Assembly (NCBI GenBank): GCA_017428265.1
Contig: JAFRRD010000039.1
Span: 1 to 64,000 of the forward strand
Source: Lachnospiraceae bacterium
GTDB lineage: Bacteria > Bacillota > Clostridia > Lachnospirales > Lachnospiraceae
DNA: 64,000 nucleotides
Direction of reading: 5' to 3'
Shown: piece by piece, positions 26,635 through 34,857 of the stretch
Position numbering within the stretch: the stretch's first letter is position 1
Layout of the letters: every line of letters begins with the position of its first letter
The notes under the pieces: model-generated
The model's database searches: none
What the model saw: the letters and a program-made list of their open reading frames with translations, nothing else
What the model was told of the DNA's origin: nothing
Program-made: the position numbers and the translations under genes

Positions 26635-27396
26635 TCAGTCTCTCCTTTCGCCGCGTTCCGGAAGATATTTCCCCTCGCCGGGGAAGAGGTCCAGCAGCTC
26701 GCGGAAATGATGGATGAAGCAGTCGGGCTTGTTCTCTTCGTTGAAGGTCATGGGCAGGCCGCCGGGATAGTCCGCCGCCACCGTGCCCGCAAAGCCGGTC
26801 TGCTTCGCGCCCAGGATGTCGCGCTTCAAGTTGTCGCCGACGAACACGCTGTCCTCGGGCCGCACGCCCGCCTCGTCCAGCGCCAGGAAGTAGATGGCCG
26901 GATGGGGCTTTCTGAGCATGGTCACGGAGGACTGCTGCACGGTGCAGAAAAGGTCGCGGATGCCGTCATGGTCCAGCCATTCGTCGATCTCGATCGTCCC
27001 GATCAGGTCACTGATGATGCCGACCTTGTAGCCGCGCGCCTTCAGTTCGCGGACGGTCTCGATGCCGCCTTCGACGACCACGCGCTCGCCCTTTGCGCGG
27101 CGGAACTGATAGGTCAGTTCCACAGCGTTGGCTTCGACGTAGTCACGGTCCAGTTCCGGCACCAGCCAGCGGGTCCACAGGACCTTCTCCGGCGCCTCGC
27201 ACATGAAGCGCAGAGCCCATTTGCGGTATTCGTCATAGCGTTTGTTCAGGAAATCGTAATATTCGTCGGGATCCATGTCGGTCCCGCAGATCTCCGCGAT
27301 GCGGGCGCGCGCCGCATGATAAAACGGCTCGTTCTCCTCCACGATGCGGAAGGTCCCGCCCAGATCCAGAAAGATCGCTTTGATATTTTCCAACAT
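26635..27396 (-). CDS. HAD-family hydrolase, tandem copy 1
   Basis: A 253-residue HAD protein with helical cap. Motif I is FLDLGGTF, so the nucleophile Asp is present but the usual second Asp (acid/base) is Gly. Motif II is GIISDL, motif III the Lys in LRKPHPAIY, motif IV FVGDNLKRD. The ATG at 27396 is chosen because AGGAGG lies 8 bases upstream; a GTG at 27402 directly abuts the SD and is unlikely. It is the fourth and last of four tandem paralogues, 2 bases after copy 2 and 6 bases before gpmI. A phosphatase is the likeliest role; the substrate is unknown. Confidence 0.87.
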   Translation of the reverse strand: MLENIKAIFLDLGGTFRIVEENEPFYHAARARIAEICGTDMDPDEYYDFLNKRYDEYRKWALRFMCEAPEKVLWTRWLVPELDRDYVEANAVELTYQFRRAKGERVVVEGGIETVRELKARGYKVGIISDLIGTIEIDEWLDHDGIRDLFCTVQQSSVTMLRKPHPAIYFLALDEAGVRPEDSVFVGDNLKRDILGAKQTGFAGTVAADYPGGLPMTFNEENKPDCFIHHFRELLDLFPGEGKYLPERGERRD

Positions 27397-27398
27397 GG

Positions 27399-28160
27399 TC
27401 ACACCCTCCTCAGTTTGTCCCAGGCCACGTGCGGTGCTGCCGGGAAGATCTCTTTCAATTCACTGAAGTCGAAAATGACGGCGTCCGGCCGGTTTTCATC
27501 GGTGATCTTTTCCTTCGCCAGCTTCTCGGGCGTGGTGTAGAGGATGAACATGCCGTAGCCGGCAAGGCGCGTGCCTTCGACGTCGCGCTTAAGATTGTCG
27601 CCGATGTAGACGCAGCGCTCGGGCTTCACGCCCAGGATCTCACAGGCCTTGTTGGAAATGGCCGGGTCGGGCTTGCGGATGCCTTCCACGCAGGACAAAA
27701 GCACGGCGCCGAAATACTTTTCCAGATCGTCTTTTTTCAGCCAGCGCGGGATCTCCTGCGAGGTGACCAGGTTGCTGATGATACCGAGCTTGTAGCCGTT
27801 CGCGTACATATCCTTGACCGACTGCGCGCCGTTCGGGGCCACCACGCGGCGGCCGTCCTTGTTGCGGTATTCGATGGTCAGTTCGATCGCATTCTTTTTG
27901 ATCAGCTCACGGTCATATTCCGGGGCGAGCCATTTGGTCCACAGTTCCTCTTCAGGCGCTTCCCGCATGGTCTCGAAGCACCATTTGCGGTAGCCCGCAT
28001 AGCGGTAGTCCAGGAACTTGCAGAACTCGTCGGGATCGCCTTTTTCGCCGCACATTTCGGCAATCTTGCGGCGGGCTTCCGCCTCAAATTCCGCGTCCCG
28101 TTCGACCAGACGGAGCGTGCCGCCCAGATCGTAAAAAATCGCATCAAATTCTCTTTCCAT
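27399..28160 (-). CDS. HAD-family hydrolase, tandem copy 2
   Basis: A 253-residue paralogue of copy 1, with shared wording such as RKW, EAPEE.LWTKWL and VGDNLKRD-type blocks over most of the length. Motif I is FYDLGGTL (second Asp replaced by Gly), motif II GIISNL, motif III GIRKPDPAI, motif IV YIGDNLKRD. AGGA precedes the ATG at 28160. It ends 2 bases before the chosen copy 1 ATG and starts 12 bases after copy 3. Close similarity to copy 1 points to a fairly recent duplication. Confidence 0.87.
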   Translation of the reverse strand: MEREFDAIFYDLGGTLRLVERDAEFEAEARRKIAEMCGEKGDPDEFCKFLDYRYAGYRKWCFETMREAPEEELWTKWLAPEYDRELIKKNAIELTIEYRNKDGRRVVAPNGAQSVKDMYANGYKLGIISNLVTSQEIPRWLKKDDLEKYFGAVLLSCVEGIRKPDPAISNKACEILGVKPERCVYIGDNLKRDVEGTRLAGYGMFILYTTPEKLAKEKITDENRPDAVIFDFSELKEIFPAAPHVAWDKLRRV

Positions 28161-28172
28161 GGCATTCCTCTT

Positions 28173-28895
28173 TCATTTGAGCGGCGGGAAAATGTCCAGC
28201 AGCTCGGATATCCTGGTGATCGTGTAGTCCGGATGCAGGGTGATCTCCTGCGGTTCCTTCGCGATGGTGTCCGGCTCGTCGATGCGGATCATCAGGGCAA
28301 AGCCGGCGTCGCGCGTGCCCTGCACGTCGCGGATGGGGTTGTCTCCCACGTAGGCGCAATTTTCTTCCTTCTTGCCGATGGCCCGGCAGGCCAGATGGTA
28401 GATGGCCGGGTCGGGCTTGCGGATACGCACCTTCGAAGACAGGATCACGGCCTTGAAGTAATGCGCCACGCCGTCGGTGATCATCCAGTCGGGGATCTCC
28501 GTCTCCGTGATCGTGTTGGCGATGATGCCCAGGGTATAACCCCGGCGGTCCAGCTCGATGATGGTGTCCTTCACGTCCTCGCGCGGTACGCGGCGGCCGT
28601 CATGGTCGCGCCACAGGCGGGTCAGGCGTCCGGCATTCCTGCAGACCAGCTCCGGATCGTAGTCCGGCAGCAGGTGCTGGTTCCACAGTTCCATCTCGCC
28701 GGCATCGATCCAGGTCTTTTTGGCCTCTTTGCGGTACTTCGTCCAGTTCGCCTCCAGCTTCTCAAAGAACACTTCCTTCGGTTCGGTTGCACCGACGAGC
28801 CGCATCAGTTCGTCTTCGGCGGCGGCGATGAATTCTTTGTCGGGGATCACGATGCGCAGGGTATTGCCGACATCAAAGAAGATCGTATCTGTCAT
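28173..28895 (-). CDS. HAD-family hydrolase, tandem copy 3, with motif II Ser to Ala
   Basis: A 240-residue paralogue. Motif I is FFDVGNTL. Motif II is GIIANT, where the phosphate-binding Ser/Thr of the family is Ala. Motif III is RIRKPDPAIY and motif IV YVGDNPIRD. The cap includes WNQHLLPDYD, the position of LWTKWLAPEYD in copy 2. AGGAG precedes the ATG at 28895. With both the acid/base Asp and the motif II hydroxyl missing, catalysis may be slow or altered. It lies 40 bases after copy 4. Confidence 0.86.
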   Translation of the reverse strand: MTDTIFFDVGNTLRIVIPDKEFIAAAEDELMRLVGATEPKEVFFEKLEANWTKYRKEAKKTWIDAGEMELWNQHLLPDYDPELVCRNAGRLTRLWRDHDGRRVPREDVKDTIIELDRRGYTLGIIANTITETEIPDWMITDGVAHYFKAVILSSKVRIRKPDPAIYHLACRAIGKKEENCAYVGDNPIRDVQGTRDAGFALMIRIDEPDTIAKEPQEITLHPDYTITRISELLDIFPPLK

Positions 28896-28935
28896 GGTCT
28901 TGTCTCCTTTTTGTGAATGATCACTGTAAAATGCT

Positions 28936-29709
28936 TTATGTTTCCGGCAAAATGCCGTTGACTTTCCGGATAATGGCAGGCAGTTCGTCCAGTTCGCGGA
29001 TCAGGAAATCCTCTCTGGGCGCATCCGGCTGCCCGATGAAGGCCGCGTCGCGGTGGGCGATGGACGGGTTGTCGATGCGGACGGCCAGACCGAGCCCGGC
29101 ATTCCGCGAGCCCAGCACGTCGCGGGAGATCGTATCGCCCACATAGCCGGTCTCCGCCGCGGTGAGGTCCATCTTCCGCATGGCGATCTCAAAGATCCGC
29201 GGGTCCGGCTTGCGGATCCCCTCCGCGCTCGACATGACCGTGCATTCCATCAGGTCCGCGATGCCGTACTCTTCCAGCACGAAGGGAACCAGCGTCGTGG
29301 AAATGATGTTGGAAATGATGCCGAGGCGGATGCCCATGGCGTGCAGCTCTTCCATGGTCTCCTTAAGGCGCGGCCTGGGTGTGTTGATGACGCGTTCCCG
29401 GTCGTAGAAGAAACTCAGGTCCTCCGCAAACGGGGCGAGCTGCTCCGGTTTGATCCCGAGGCCGCGGAGATACCAGTCTGCCCAGATCTCGGGCTGCGGC
29501 AGTTCCCGCAGCGACTGCTCGCTCCAGTGCTTGTACTCTTCCGCATTCACGGAAAGCATGCTGCCGAGCGCCTCCGGGGAAAGCGGCAGGACGATGCCCC
29601 GCTCTTCCAGGATCTGCAGCAGACGGGTGCAGAACGTACGGCGGGACTCTTCGGAATGCCTCACCGTATGCAGTGTTCCTCCCAGATCAAACAGCAGCGC
29701 CCTGATCAT
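28936..29709 (-). CDS. HAD-family hydrolase, tandem copy 4 (first in transcript)
   Basis: A 257-residue HAD protein. Motif I is LFDLGGTL, motif II GIISNI, motif III GIRKPDPRIF, motif IV YVGDTISRD. The cap has EIWADWYLRGLG, matching the cap Trp motif of the other copies. The ATG at 29709 has a weak SD (AAGAGA). It is the first gene of the long minus-strand series and directly follows a strong promoter with a LacI-type operator. It is most like copy 5 (40837-41598), which also has VGDT.SRDV.G.R.AG. Confidence 0.88.
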   Translation of the reverse strand: MIRALLFDLGGTLHTVRHSEESRRTFCTRLLQILEERGIVLPLSPEALGSMLSVNAEEYKHWSEQSLRELPQPEIWADWYLRGLGIKPEQLAPFAEDLSFFYDRERVINTPRPRLKETMEELHAMGIRLGIISNIISTTLVPFVLEEYGIADLMECTVMSSAEGIRKPDPRIFEIAMRKMDLTAAETGYVGDTISRDVLGSRNAGLGLAVRIDNPSIAHRDAAFIGQPDAPREDFLIRELDELPAIIRKVNGILPET

Positions 29710-29735
29710 CTTTTAAGTCTCTTTTCATAAGTTTA

Positions 29736-29786
29736 CGCAAACGTTTACGCTATCTGTATTGTAATATGATATTTTTCGTTTGTCAA
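29736..29786 (-). promoter_or_regulatory. Promoter and LacI-type operator of the HAD/inositol/glycolysis series
   Basis: On the minus strand TTGACA (29781-29786), a 17-base spacer and TACAAT (29758-29763) form a near-consensus promoter. Nine bases downstream lies the operator CGTAAACGTTTGCG (29736-29749, centred on AAACGTTT), so bound repressor would cover the transcription start. Confidence 0.85.
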
Positions 29787-29841
29787 GACAGAAATTCAGG
29801 GCGGAAAACATCTTTTTTTCTCTTTTTCCGCCCGCTTTGCG

Positions 29842-29886
29842 TTGACAATCCCGCCGCGGAGGCGTAAAATTATCTCAAACGTTTAC
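29842..29886 (+). promoter_or_regulatory. Promoter and LacI-type operator of the regulator gene
   Basis: TTGACA (29842-29847), a 17-base spacer and TAAAAT (29865-29870) are followed by CAAACGTTTAC (29876-29886). The same AAACGTTT core lies immediately downstream of the -10, pointing to autoregulation. Confidence 0.85.
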
Positions 29887-29930
29887 AGTATCGTTTTTAT
29901 CACGATTTTTAACCCTCGGAGAACTCATTT

Positions 29931-30941
29931 ATGGCTTCCGTGACTTTAAAAGATGTTGCCAAGGTCGCCGGTGTCTCCTACGCGACCGTCTCGCGCGCCG
30001 TTTCCGGCAGTCCCGAGATCAGCGAAGAGACCCGCCGCCGCATCCTGAAGCTCTGCAAGGAGATGGGCTACACCCCGAACTCCATCGCCCGCTCCATGGT
30101 CAAGCGCTGCACGAACATCCTCGGTCTGATCGTCCCCAGCCTGAATAACCCGTTCATGAGCGAGCTGACGGCCGACCTGGAGATCTACGCCCGCAACCGC
30201 GGCTATAATCTGATGGTCTGCAACTCCTCCTATGACCACGACCTGGAGCTGGAGGTCTTTTCCCTGCTCATCGGCCGGCAGGTGGACGGGGTCATCATGA
30301 TCCCCGTGGGCCACGAGCCCTACGATTCCCTGAGCGCGCTGACGCGCCAGGTGCCGACCGTCTTCATCAGTGAGAACATGCAGAACTATCCGGAGAACTA
30401 CGTCTCCGTGGACAATTACCGCGGCATGCAGATTGCGACGGAATACCTGTACGGCCTGGGGCACCGCGATATCCTCTATTTCGGCGCCCGTTCGGATTCG
30501 AAGACGCATGAGCTCCGCCTGGAAGGATACCTCTCCTCCTGCGAGAAGCTCGGCCTTGCGCCGCACGTTCTGCGCAGCAGCTATTCCCGCAGCTCGCGGG
30601 AGGTCGGCTATACGCTCGCGAGCGATTATTTCTCCCGCCCGCGGCAGGAGACTGCGATCCTCTGCTCGGCGGACATGCTGGCCATCGGCGTCAAGCAGGC
30701 CGCCTATGAAGCCGGGATCCGCATCCCGAAGGACGTTTCCCTGATGGGTTTCGACAACATCTCCTTCTCCGCCCTGCCGGAGATCGACCTGACCACGATC
30801 AATCAGCCCACGCAGCAGATGGCTACCTCCGCAGTCGACATGCTGCTGGACCACATCCGGGATCCCGAGGCGGCGCATACCCGCCTGATCCTGCCGCCGT
30901 CGCTTATCGAGCGAAAATCCTGCCGCCCGGCCAAGGTCTGA
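29931..30941 (+). CDS. LacI-family transcriptional regulator
   Basis: A 336-residue regulator. The N-terminal helix-turn-helix is VTLKDVAKVAGVSYATVSRAV with the hinge YTPNSIARSM. The periplasmic-binding-like sensor domain follows (LGLIVPSLNNPFMSEL, VDGVIMIP, ILCSADMLAIGVKQAAYEAG, PKDVSLMGFDNI). GGAG precedes the ATG. It is divergent from the HAD series and next to a sugar kinase gene. AAACGTTT operators of the kind bound by LacI proteins occur at its own promoter and at two others, making it the probable local repressor. The effector is unknown; a sugar or polyol is likely from the family. Confidence 0.94.
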   Translation: MASVTLKDVAKVAGVSYATVSRAVSGSPEISEETRRRILKLCKEMGYTPNSIARSMVKRCTNILGLIVPSLNNPFMSELTADLEIYARNRGYNLMVCNSSYDHDLELEVFSLLIGRQVDGVIMIPVGHEPYDSLSALTRQVPTVFISENMQNYPENYVSVDNYRGMQIATEYLYGLGHRDILYFGARSDSKTHELRLEGYLSSCEKLGLAPHVLRSSYSRSSREVGYTLASDYFSRPRQETAILCSADMLAIGVKQAAYEAGIRIPKDVSLMGFDNISFSALPEIDLTTINQPTQQMATSAVDMLLDHIRDPEAAHTRLILPPSLIERKSCRPAKV

Positions 30942-30991
30942 GCCGGAGGCCCCGAAACATAAAAACCTAAAAGAATGTGAGGCAATACCGC

Positions 30992-31870
30992 ATGTTTGAC
31001 ATCATGATCATCGGGCAGATCACCCGCGACCACAACATCGACTGGGACGGACGCGAAGAATTCCGGCCCGGCGGCGCCGTGACCTTCTCCGGCCATGCCG
31101 CTGCGGCCCTCGGACACCGCGTCGCCGTCCTGCCCAAGGGCGATCCGGCCCTCGTCGATCCTTATGAAGTTTTCAAAAACAGCAGAGTCGCCGGGATCTT
31201 CCCCGTCGCCTCCGCCTCGTGCACGGAGATGCAGAACACTTATTTCACCGCCGACCGCGAACGCCGCCGCTGCCTCTGCACGCGGATGATCGAGCCCTAC
31301 CGTCCGGAGGACATCCCGGAGGAGAAGGCCCGCATCTACCACCTGGCCGGGCTGGTCGCCGGCGATATCGGCCCGGACATGATCAAAGCCTGCGCCGCTC
31401 TCGGCGATACGGCGCTCGACGTGCAGGCCGTCCTGCGCTGCCGCAATGAAGACGGATCTCTCGAACTGCGTGACTGGCCGGAAAAGAAGGAATATCTGCC
31501 GCTCATCCGCTATCTGAAGACCGACGCCGCCGAAGCCGAAGTCCTGACCGGGACCGACGACCGTGAAAAAGCCGCCTTCCTGCTATGCGAATGGGGCGCG
31601 AAGGAAGTCCTGATCACCCACAATACCGAAGCCATCGTCTGCGACGGAAAATATCTCTTCCGCGCACCGCTGAGGGCCCGGAACCTGACCGGCCGCACCG
31701 GCCGCGGCGACACGACCTTTGCCGGCTATCTCGGGGAACGGCTTCACCGCGACATTCCCGAAGCCCTGGAATTTGCCGCCGCCCTCGTCTCCCTGAAGAT
31801 GGAGACCCCCGGACCTTTTATGGGCACGCGCGCGGACGTAGATCAGTACATCCGGGATTTTTACCGTTAA
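30992..31870 (+). CDS. PfkB-family carbohydrate kinase
   Basis: A 292-residue ribokinase-fold protein with the N-terminal substrate motif FRPGGAVTFSGHAAAALG and the C-terminal ATP/catalytic motif TGRGDTTFAGYLG with the base Asp. The ATG at 30992 is preferred, with GTGAGG nine bases upstream; a GTG at 30977 lacks an SD. It is co-transcribed with the LacI gene (50 bases apart). It could act as the 5-dehydro-2-deoxygluconokinase (IolC) step missing from the cluster, but it is shorter and not clearly IolC. The substrate is open. Confidence 0.85.
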   Translation: MFDIMIIGQITRDHNIDWDGREEFRPGGAVTFSGHAAAALGHRVAVLPKGDPALVDPYEVFKNSRVAGIFPVASASCTEMQNTYFTADRERRRCLCTRMIEPYRPEDIPEEKARIYHLAGLVAGDIGPDMIKACAALGDTALDVQAVLRCRNEDGSLELRDWPEKKEYLPLIRYLKTDAAEAEVLTGTDDREKAAFLLCEWGAKEVLITHNTEAIVCDGKYLFRAPLRARNLTGRTGRGDTTFAGYLGERLHRDIPEALEFAAALVSLKMETPGPFMGTRADVDQYIRDFYR

Positions 31871-31883
31871 TGACTGCCAAAAA

Positions 31884-31954
31884 GATCCTTCGCTTCGCTC
31901 AGGATGACAACATGCACTGTTTAACCACTGTCATCCTGAGCGAAGCGAAGGATC
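31884..31954. repeat. Perfect 25-bp inverted repeat of the REP family
   Basis: GATCCTTCGC...AGGATGAC (31884-31908) and its exact reverse complement (31930-31954) flank a 21-base loop. Each arm differs by one base from the inverted units at 24996 and 25033. It sits in the spacer after the kinase gene and could form a cruciform or RNA hairpin. Confidence 0.87.
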
Positions 31955-31962
31955 CTCAAATG

Positions 31963-32001
31963 AAAAGAGGAGGTGCTCCCCCACGGAGCGCCTCCTCTTT
32001 T
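31963..32001. terminator. Bidirectional terminator between kinase and mgtC genes
   Basis: AAAAGAGGAGGTGCTC pairs with GAGCGCCTCCTCTTTT. The A run on one side and T run on the other give a U tract in both directions, serving the convergent kinase (+) and MgtC (-) genes. Confidence 0.85.
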
Positions 32002-32015
32002 ACTGTCGGGCCGTC

Positions 32016-32732
32016 TCAGCCTTCCATCTCGAAACTGATCTTCTGCACGCCTTCCAGGGTTCCCAGGAACCCGGTGATCTCATTGATCGTCATGTCACGG
32101 GCGATCCTGAGTTCCAGTGCATAGGTCGTACTTCCGTCTTCGGCCTTCTCGATCTTGATATCATTGATCTGAATGTTGTTTGCCTCCATATACTCATCCA
32201 GACGGTGCCGGAAAGTTTTCGGGTCGGACGTCGTACAGCGCAGCCATGCCAGTGACATCGAATCGCCGCCGATCGTATGCCGGTGCATGATGATCTGAAG
32301 CACGGCCACCACGACCGTGACAAAAGCGCCGAGAACATACATGCCGCTGCCGATCGCCAGGCCGATCCCGGCCGTTGCCCAGATGCCGGCAGCCGTCGTC
32401 AGGCCCTTGACGTTGTTGCCGTTGCGGAAAATGATGCCGGCCCCGAGGAACGATACGCCGGTGATGATCTGTGCCGCAAGACGGGCAGGATCGGTGGTCC
32501 CGGTCCCGATGTTTTCGCCGACCAGGTCGGCAAAGCCGTATTTGGAAATGATCATGACCAGCGCCGCCGCGCAGCAGACGATGATATGCGTGCGGATCCC
32601 GGCTTCCTTGAAGCGCTTGCTGCGTTCAAAGCCGATGATTGCGCCGCAGGCACAGGCAACGAGGATGCGCAGCAGAAACTCCGCATACTGTACGAGCGAA
32701 TACTGATCAAGAAGTTTTTGTGCAAATGTCAT
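32016..32732 (-). CDS. mgtC: MgtC/SapB-family membrane protein
   Basis: A 238-residue protein: four to five N-terminal membrane spans with the family signatures GAIIGFERSKRFKEAGIRTHIIV and TGVSFLGAGIIFRNGNNVKGLTTAAGIW, then a C-terminal soluble ACT-like domain (residues about 155-238). Family members affect growth in low magnesium and membrane energetics; the exact activity is unsettled. It is a single gene with GGAGG before the ATG at 32732. No Mg-sensing leader is seen, only a 150-base spacer with a CCGGCCGG-type hairpin (about 32775-32805). Confidence 0.9.
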   Translation of the reverse strand: MTFAQKLLDQYSLVQYAEFLLRILVACACGAIIGFERSKRFKEAGIRTHIIVCCAAALVMIISKYGFADLVGENIGTGTTDPARLAAQIITGVSFLGAGIIFRNGNNVKGLTTAAGIWATAGIGLAIGSGMYVLGAFVTVVVAVLQIIMHRHTIGGDSMSLAWLRCTTSDPKTFRHRLDEYMEANNIQINDIKIEKAEDGSTTYALELRIARDMTINEITGFLGTLEGVQKISFEMEG

Positions 32733-32884
32733 TTCAGTCCCTCCTATCCGTTTTTCCGGTACGGCAGGACAGCCGGGCTGATCCGGCCGGAGCTTTTTCC
32801 CCGGCCGGACCGTTTATGTGCAATAAGGAGTGCGGGACAGTCAGCGCCGGCGCTTTTGCCGCGCCGCCGTCCCCGTTATTCGCT

Positions 32885-34795
32885 TCAGAATTCGGGATAC
32901 CAGCCGTCTGCGGTCTCGCCCTTTTCGATCAGGGCATCCATCTTCGCGATGTCTTCCGCATCATCGTTTTCTTCGGCTTCCCAGGCAGCGGGATCGGTGC
33001 CGCCCTTCATGGACAGCTTTTCGTAGTTGTACAGGATGCCGACCTGCCAGACCACTTCTTCACCGTCTTCAAAAACGACCTTCACTTCCATGTTCGTCTT
33101 GTCGGGGCGGATGATGTAGATGTACTTCTCGTAGTTGTCCTTGTCGGCGTCCTTGTCTTTCCAGCCGGGTTCGATGACGCTCTTGCCTTCGTCCTCATTG
33201 CCGACATAGATGTACACTTCGTTGATGGTCTTGCCGGTCTTGTTCTTGAGGTTCAGCGCCAGGTTGTGCAGTTCAAGGTCCACGGTCTCCGGATACCAGC
33301 CGTCGGTCGTCACGCCGGCTTCTTCCAGGGCGTCAAGTGCAGCAAGGACTTCGGCGTCATCTTCCTGTTCCTGTTCCCACTGAGTCACGTCGGTGCCCTT
33401 CTTCATGGACAGCTTGTCGTAGAAGCTCAGGCCGTCTTTCAGTTCCCAGGTCGCTTCTTCGCCGTCTTCAAAGACCACGAACACTTCGAACGGAGCGGTA
33501 TCCTTGCGGATGATGTAGATGTTCTTCTCGTAGTTTTCCTTGTCTTCGTCCTTGTCTTTCCAGCCGGGTTCGACAACGCTCGCGCCTTTGTCATCGCCCT
33601 TCGGGTAAATGTAGACTTCGTTGATGGTCTTGCCGGTCTTGTTCTTGATGTTCAGGCCGTAGCCGACGTAGGTGTCGACTTCCTCGCCGGGATCTTCCGT
33701 GCTGTCGGGTTCGGCAGGTTCGGCGCCGGGGATGATCTTCGCCAGTTCGGTCTTTGCTTCTTCAAACGCGGCCTTGTCGACTTCCGGCACACCGTCATAG
33801 ACCGGGTACCACAGGTCGGTGGTCCAGCCCTTCGCCAGGGATTCGGCAAGGTAAGCCAGCGGTTCCGGATCGCCGTCATCGTACTGGACCTTGATATCAT
33901 ACTTGTCTTCCGCGTTCTTCAGGGAGATCTCGTTCGGCAGATGGCCGTCGCCGTCCGGCTTGAACCAGTCTTCGATCGGGTAGGTCATCTCGGAGCCGTC
34001 GTCAAACTTGACGTAGACGTTGTAGTTGTCGGCGTGCGGACGGACGAAGCACTTGAAGAGGTACATGCCGCCTTCCTTGGCCTTGCCGGGCATCAGGGAA
34101 TCCATCTTGTTTCCGTCTTCGCCGTAGAGATAATCGATGATGTTGTTGTAGGCATCCTTGTTGCCGCCTTCTTCATAGAAGCGGAAATCAACGATGTTCT
34201 TGCCGGTCTTGTTCTTCAGTTCGACCGGGATCAGCTCGTAGCCCGGATAGAAACCGTCGGCAGTGCGGCCGACCGCCACGGCAAGAGCCATCGCAGCCTG
34301 ATCTTCAGCCTTGTCTTCAAGTTCGACTTCCCAGGCGGCCGGATCGGTGCCGTCCTTCATGGAGATCTTGGTGTACATTTCCAGCTTGCCGAGATCCTTC
34401 TTCGCTTCGCTGCCGTCTTCAAAGACGACCTTCAGTTCGAATTCCGCACCGGCTTCGCGGACGATGTAAATATTCTTCTCGTAGTTTTCCTTGTCGGCAT
34501 CCTTGTCTTTCCAGCCGGCAGCCACTACACTGTTTCCTGCTTCGCCGCCTTTCTCATAGATATAGACCTCGTTGATGACAGCGCCGGTCTTGTTCTTGAT
34601 GTTCAGGCCGAGAGAAGTGTAGGCCGGTTCTGCAGGGGCCGGTTCCGTCGGCGCCTCAGTCGGCGCAGCGGTGGTCGGCGCTTCCGTGGTCTTCGGCGGT
34701 TCCGTCGGTGCAGCCGTCGTTTCCTTCGGCGAGCCGCAGGCAGCCAGTCCGAGGACCATCACCAGCGTCAGCATGATGGCGAGTAATTTTTTCAT
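32885..34795 (-). CDS. Lipoprotein with four tandem ~130-residue repeats
   Basis: A 636-residue exported lipoprotein: signal peptide with lipobox LGLAAC (Cys20), then a Thr/Pro/Glu-rich linker (about 21-58). Four related domains follow, at about 60-190, 190-345 (most divergent, with insertions), 400-525 and 525-636. Each has LNIKNKTG..INEVYIY, a GWKDKD.DK.NYEK.IYIIR block, VVFEDG.E, a LSMK.GTD...WE block and a closing DGWYPE. An acidic linker near 345-400 separates repeats 2 and 3. The ATG at 34795 is chosen because AGGAGG lies 6 bases upstream; an in-frame ATG at 34810 overlaps that SD. The function is unrecognised; extracytoplasmic surface binding is plausible. Confidence 0.85.
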   Translation of the reverse strand: MKKLLAIMLTLVMVLGLAACGSPKETTAAPTEPPKTTEAPTTAAPTEAPTEPAPAEPAYTSLGLNIKNKTGAVINEVYIYEKGGEAGNSVVAAGWKDKDADKENYEKNIYIVREAGAEFELKVVFEDGSEAKKDLGKLEMYTKISMKDGTDPAAWEVELEDKAEDQAAMALAVAVGRTADGFYPGYELIPVELKNKTGKNIVDFRFYEEGGNKDAYNNIIDYLYGEDGNKMDSLMPGKAKEGGMYLFKCFVRPHADNYNVYVKFDDGSEMTYPIEDWFKPDGDGHLPNEISLKNAEDKYDIKVQYDDGDPEPLAYLAESLAKGWTTDLWYPVYDGVPEVDKAAFEEAKTELAKIIPGAEPAEPDSTEDPGEEVDTYVGYGLNIKNKTGKTINEVYIYPKGDDKGASVVEPGWKDKDEDKENYEKNIYIIRKDTAPFEVFVVFEDGEEATWELKDGLSFYDKLSMKKGTDVTQWEQEQEDDAEVLAALDALEEAGVTTDGWYPETVDLELHNLALNLKNKTGKTINEVYIYVGNEDEGKSVIEPGWKDKDADKDNYEKYIYIIRPDKTNMEVKVVFEDGEEVVWQVGILYNYEKLSMKGGTDPAAWEAEENDDAEDIAKMDALIEKGETADGWYPEF

Positions 34796-34857
34796 GATTT
34801 TCCTCCTCATTGTGGTTCTCTTATCTTCGCTTTACCTGATGGGCAAAGTTGGGGTCG

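Noticed and set aside
30977-31870. GTG start at 30977 for the PfkB kinase
   Set aside because: No SD lies before it; the GTG itself is part of the GTGAGG that serves the ATG at 30992.
31884-31954. Ends of an insertion sequence
   Set aside because: The perfect inverted repeat encloses only 21 bases and matches the dispersed REP family at 24996; no transposase or target duplication is seen.
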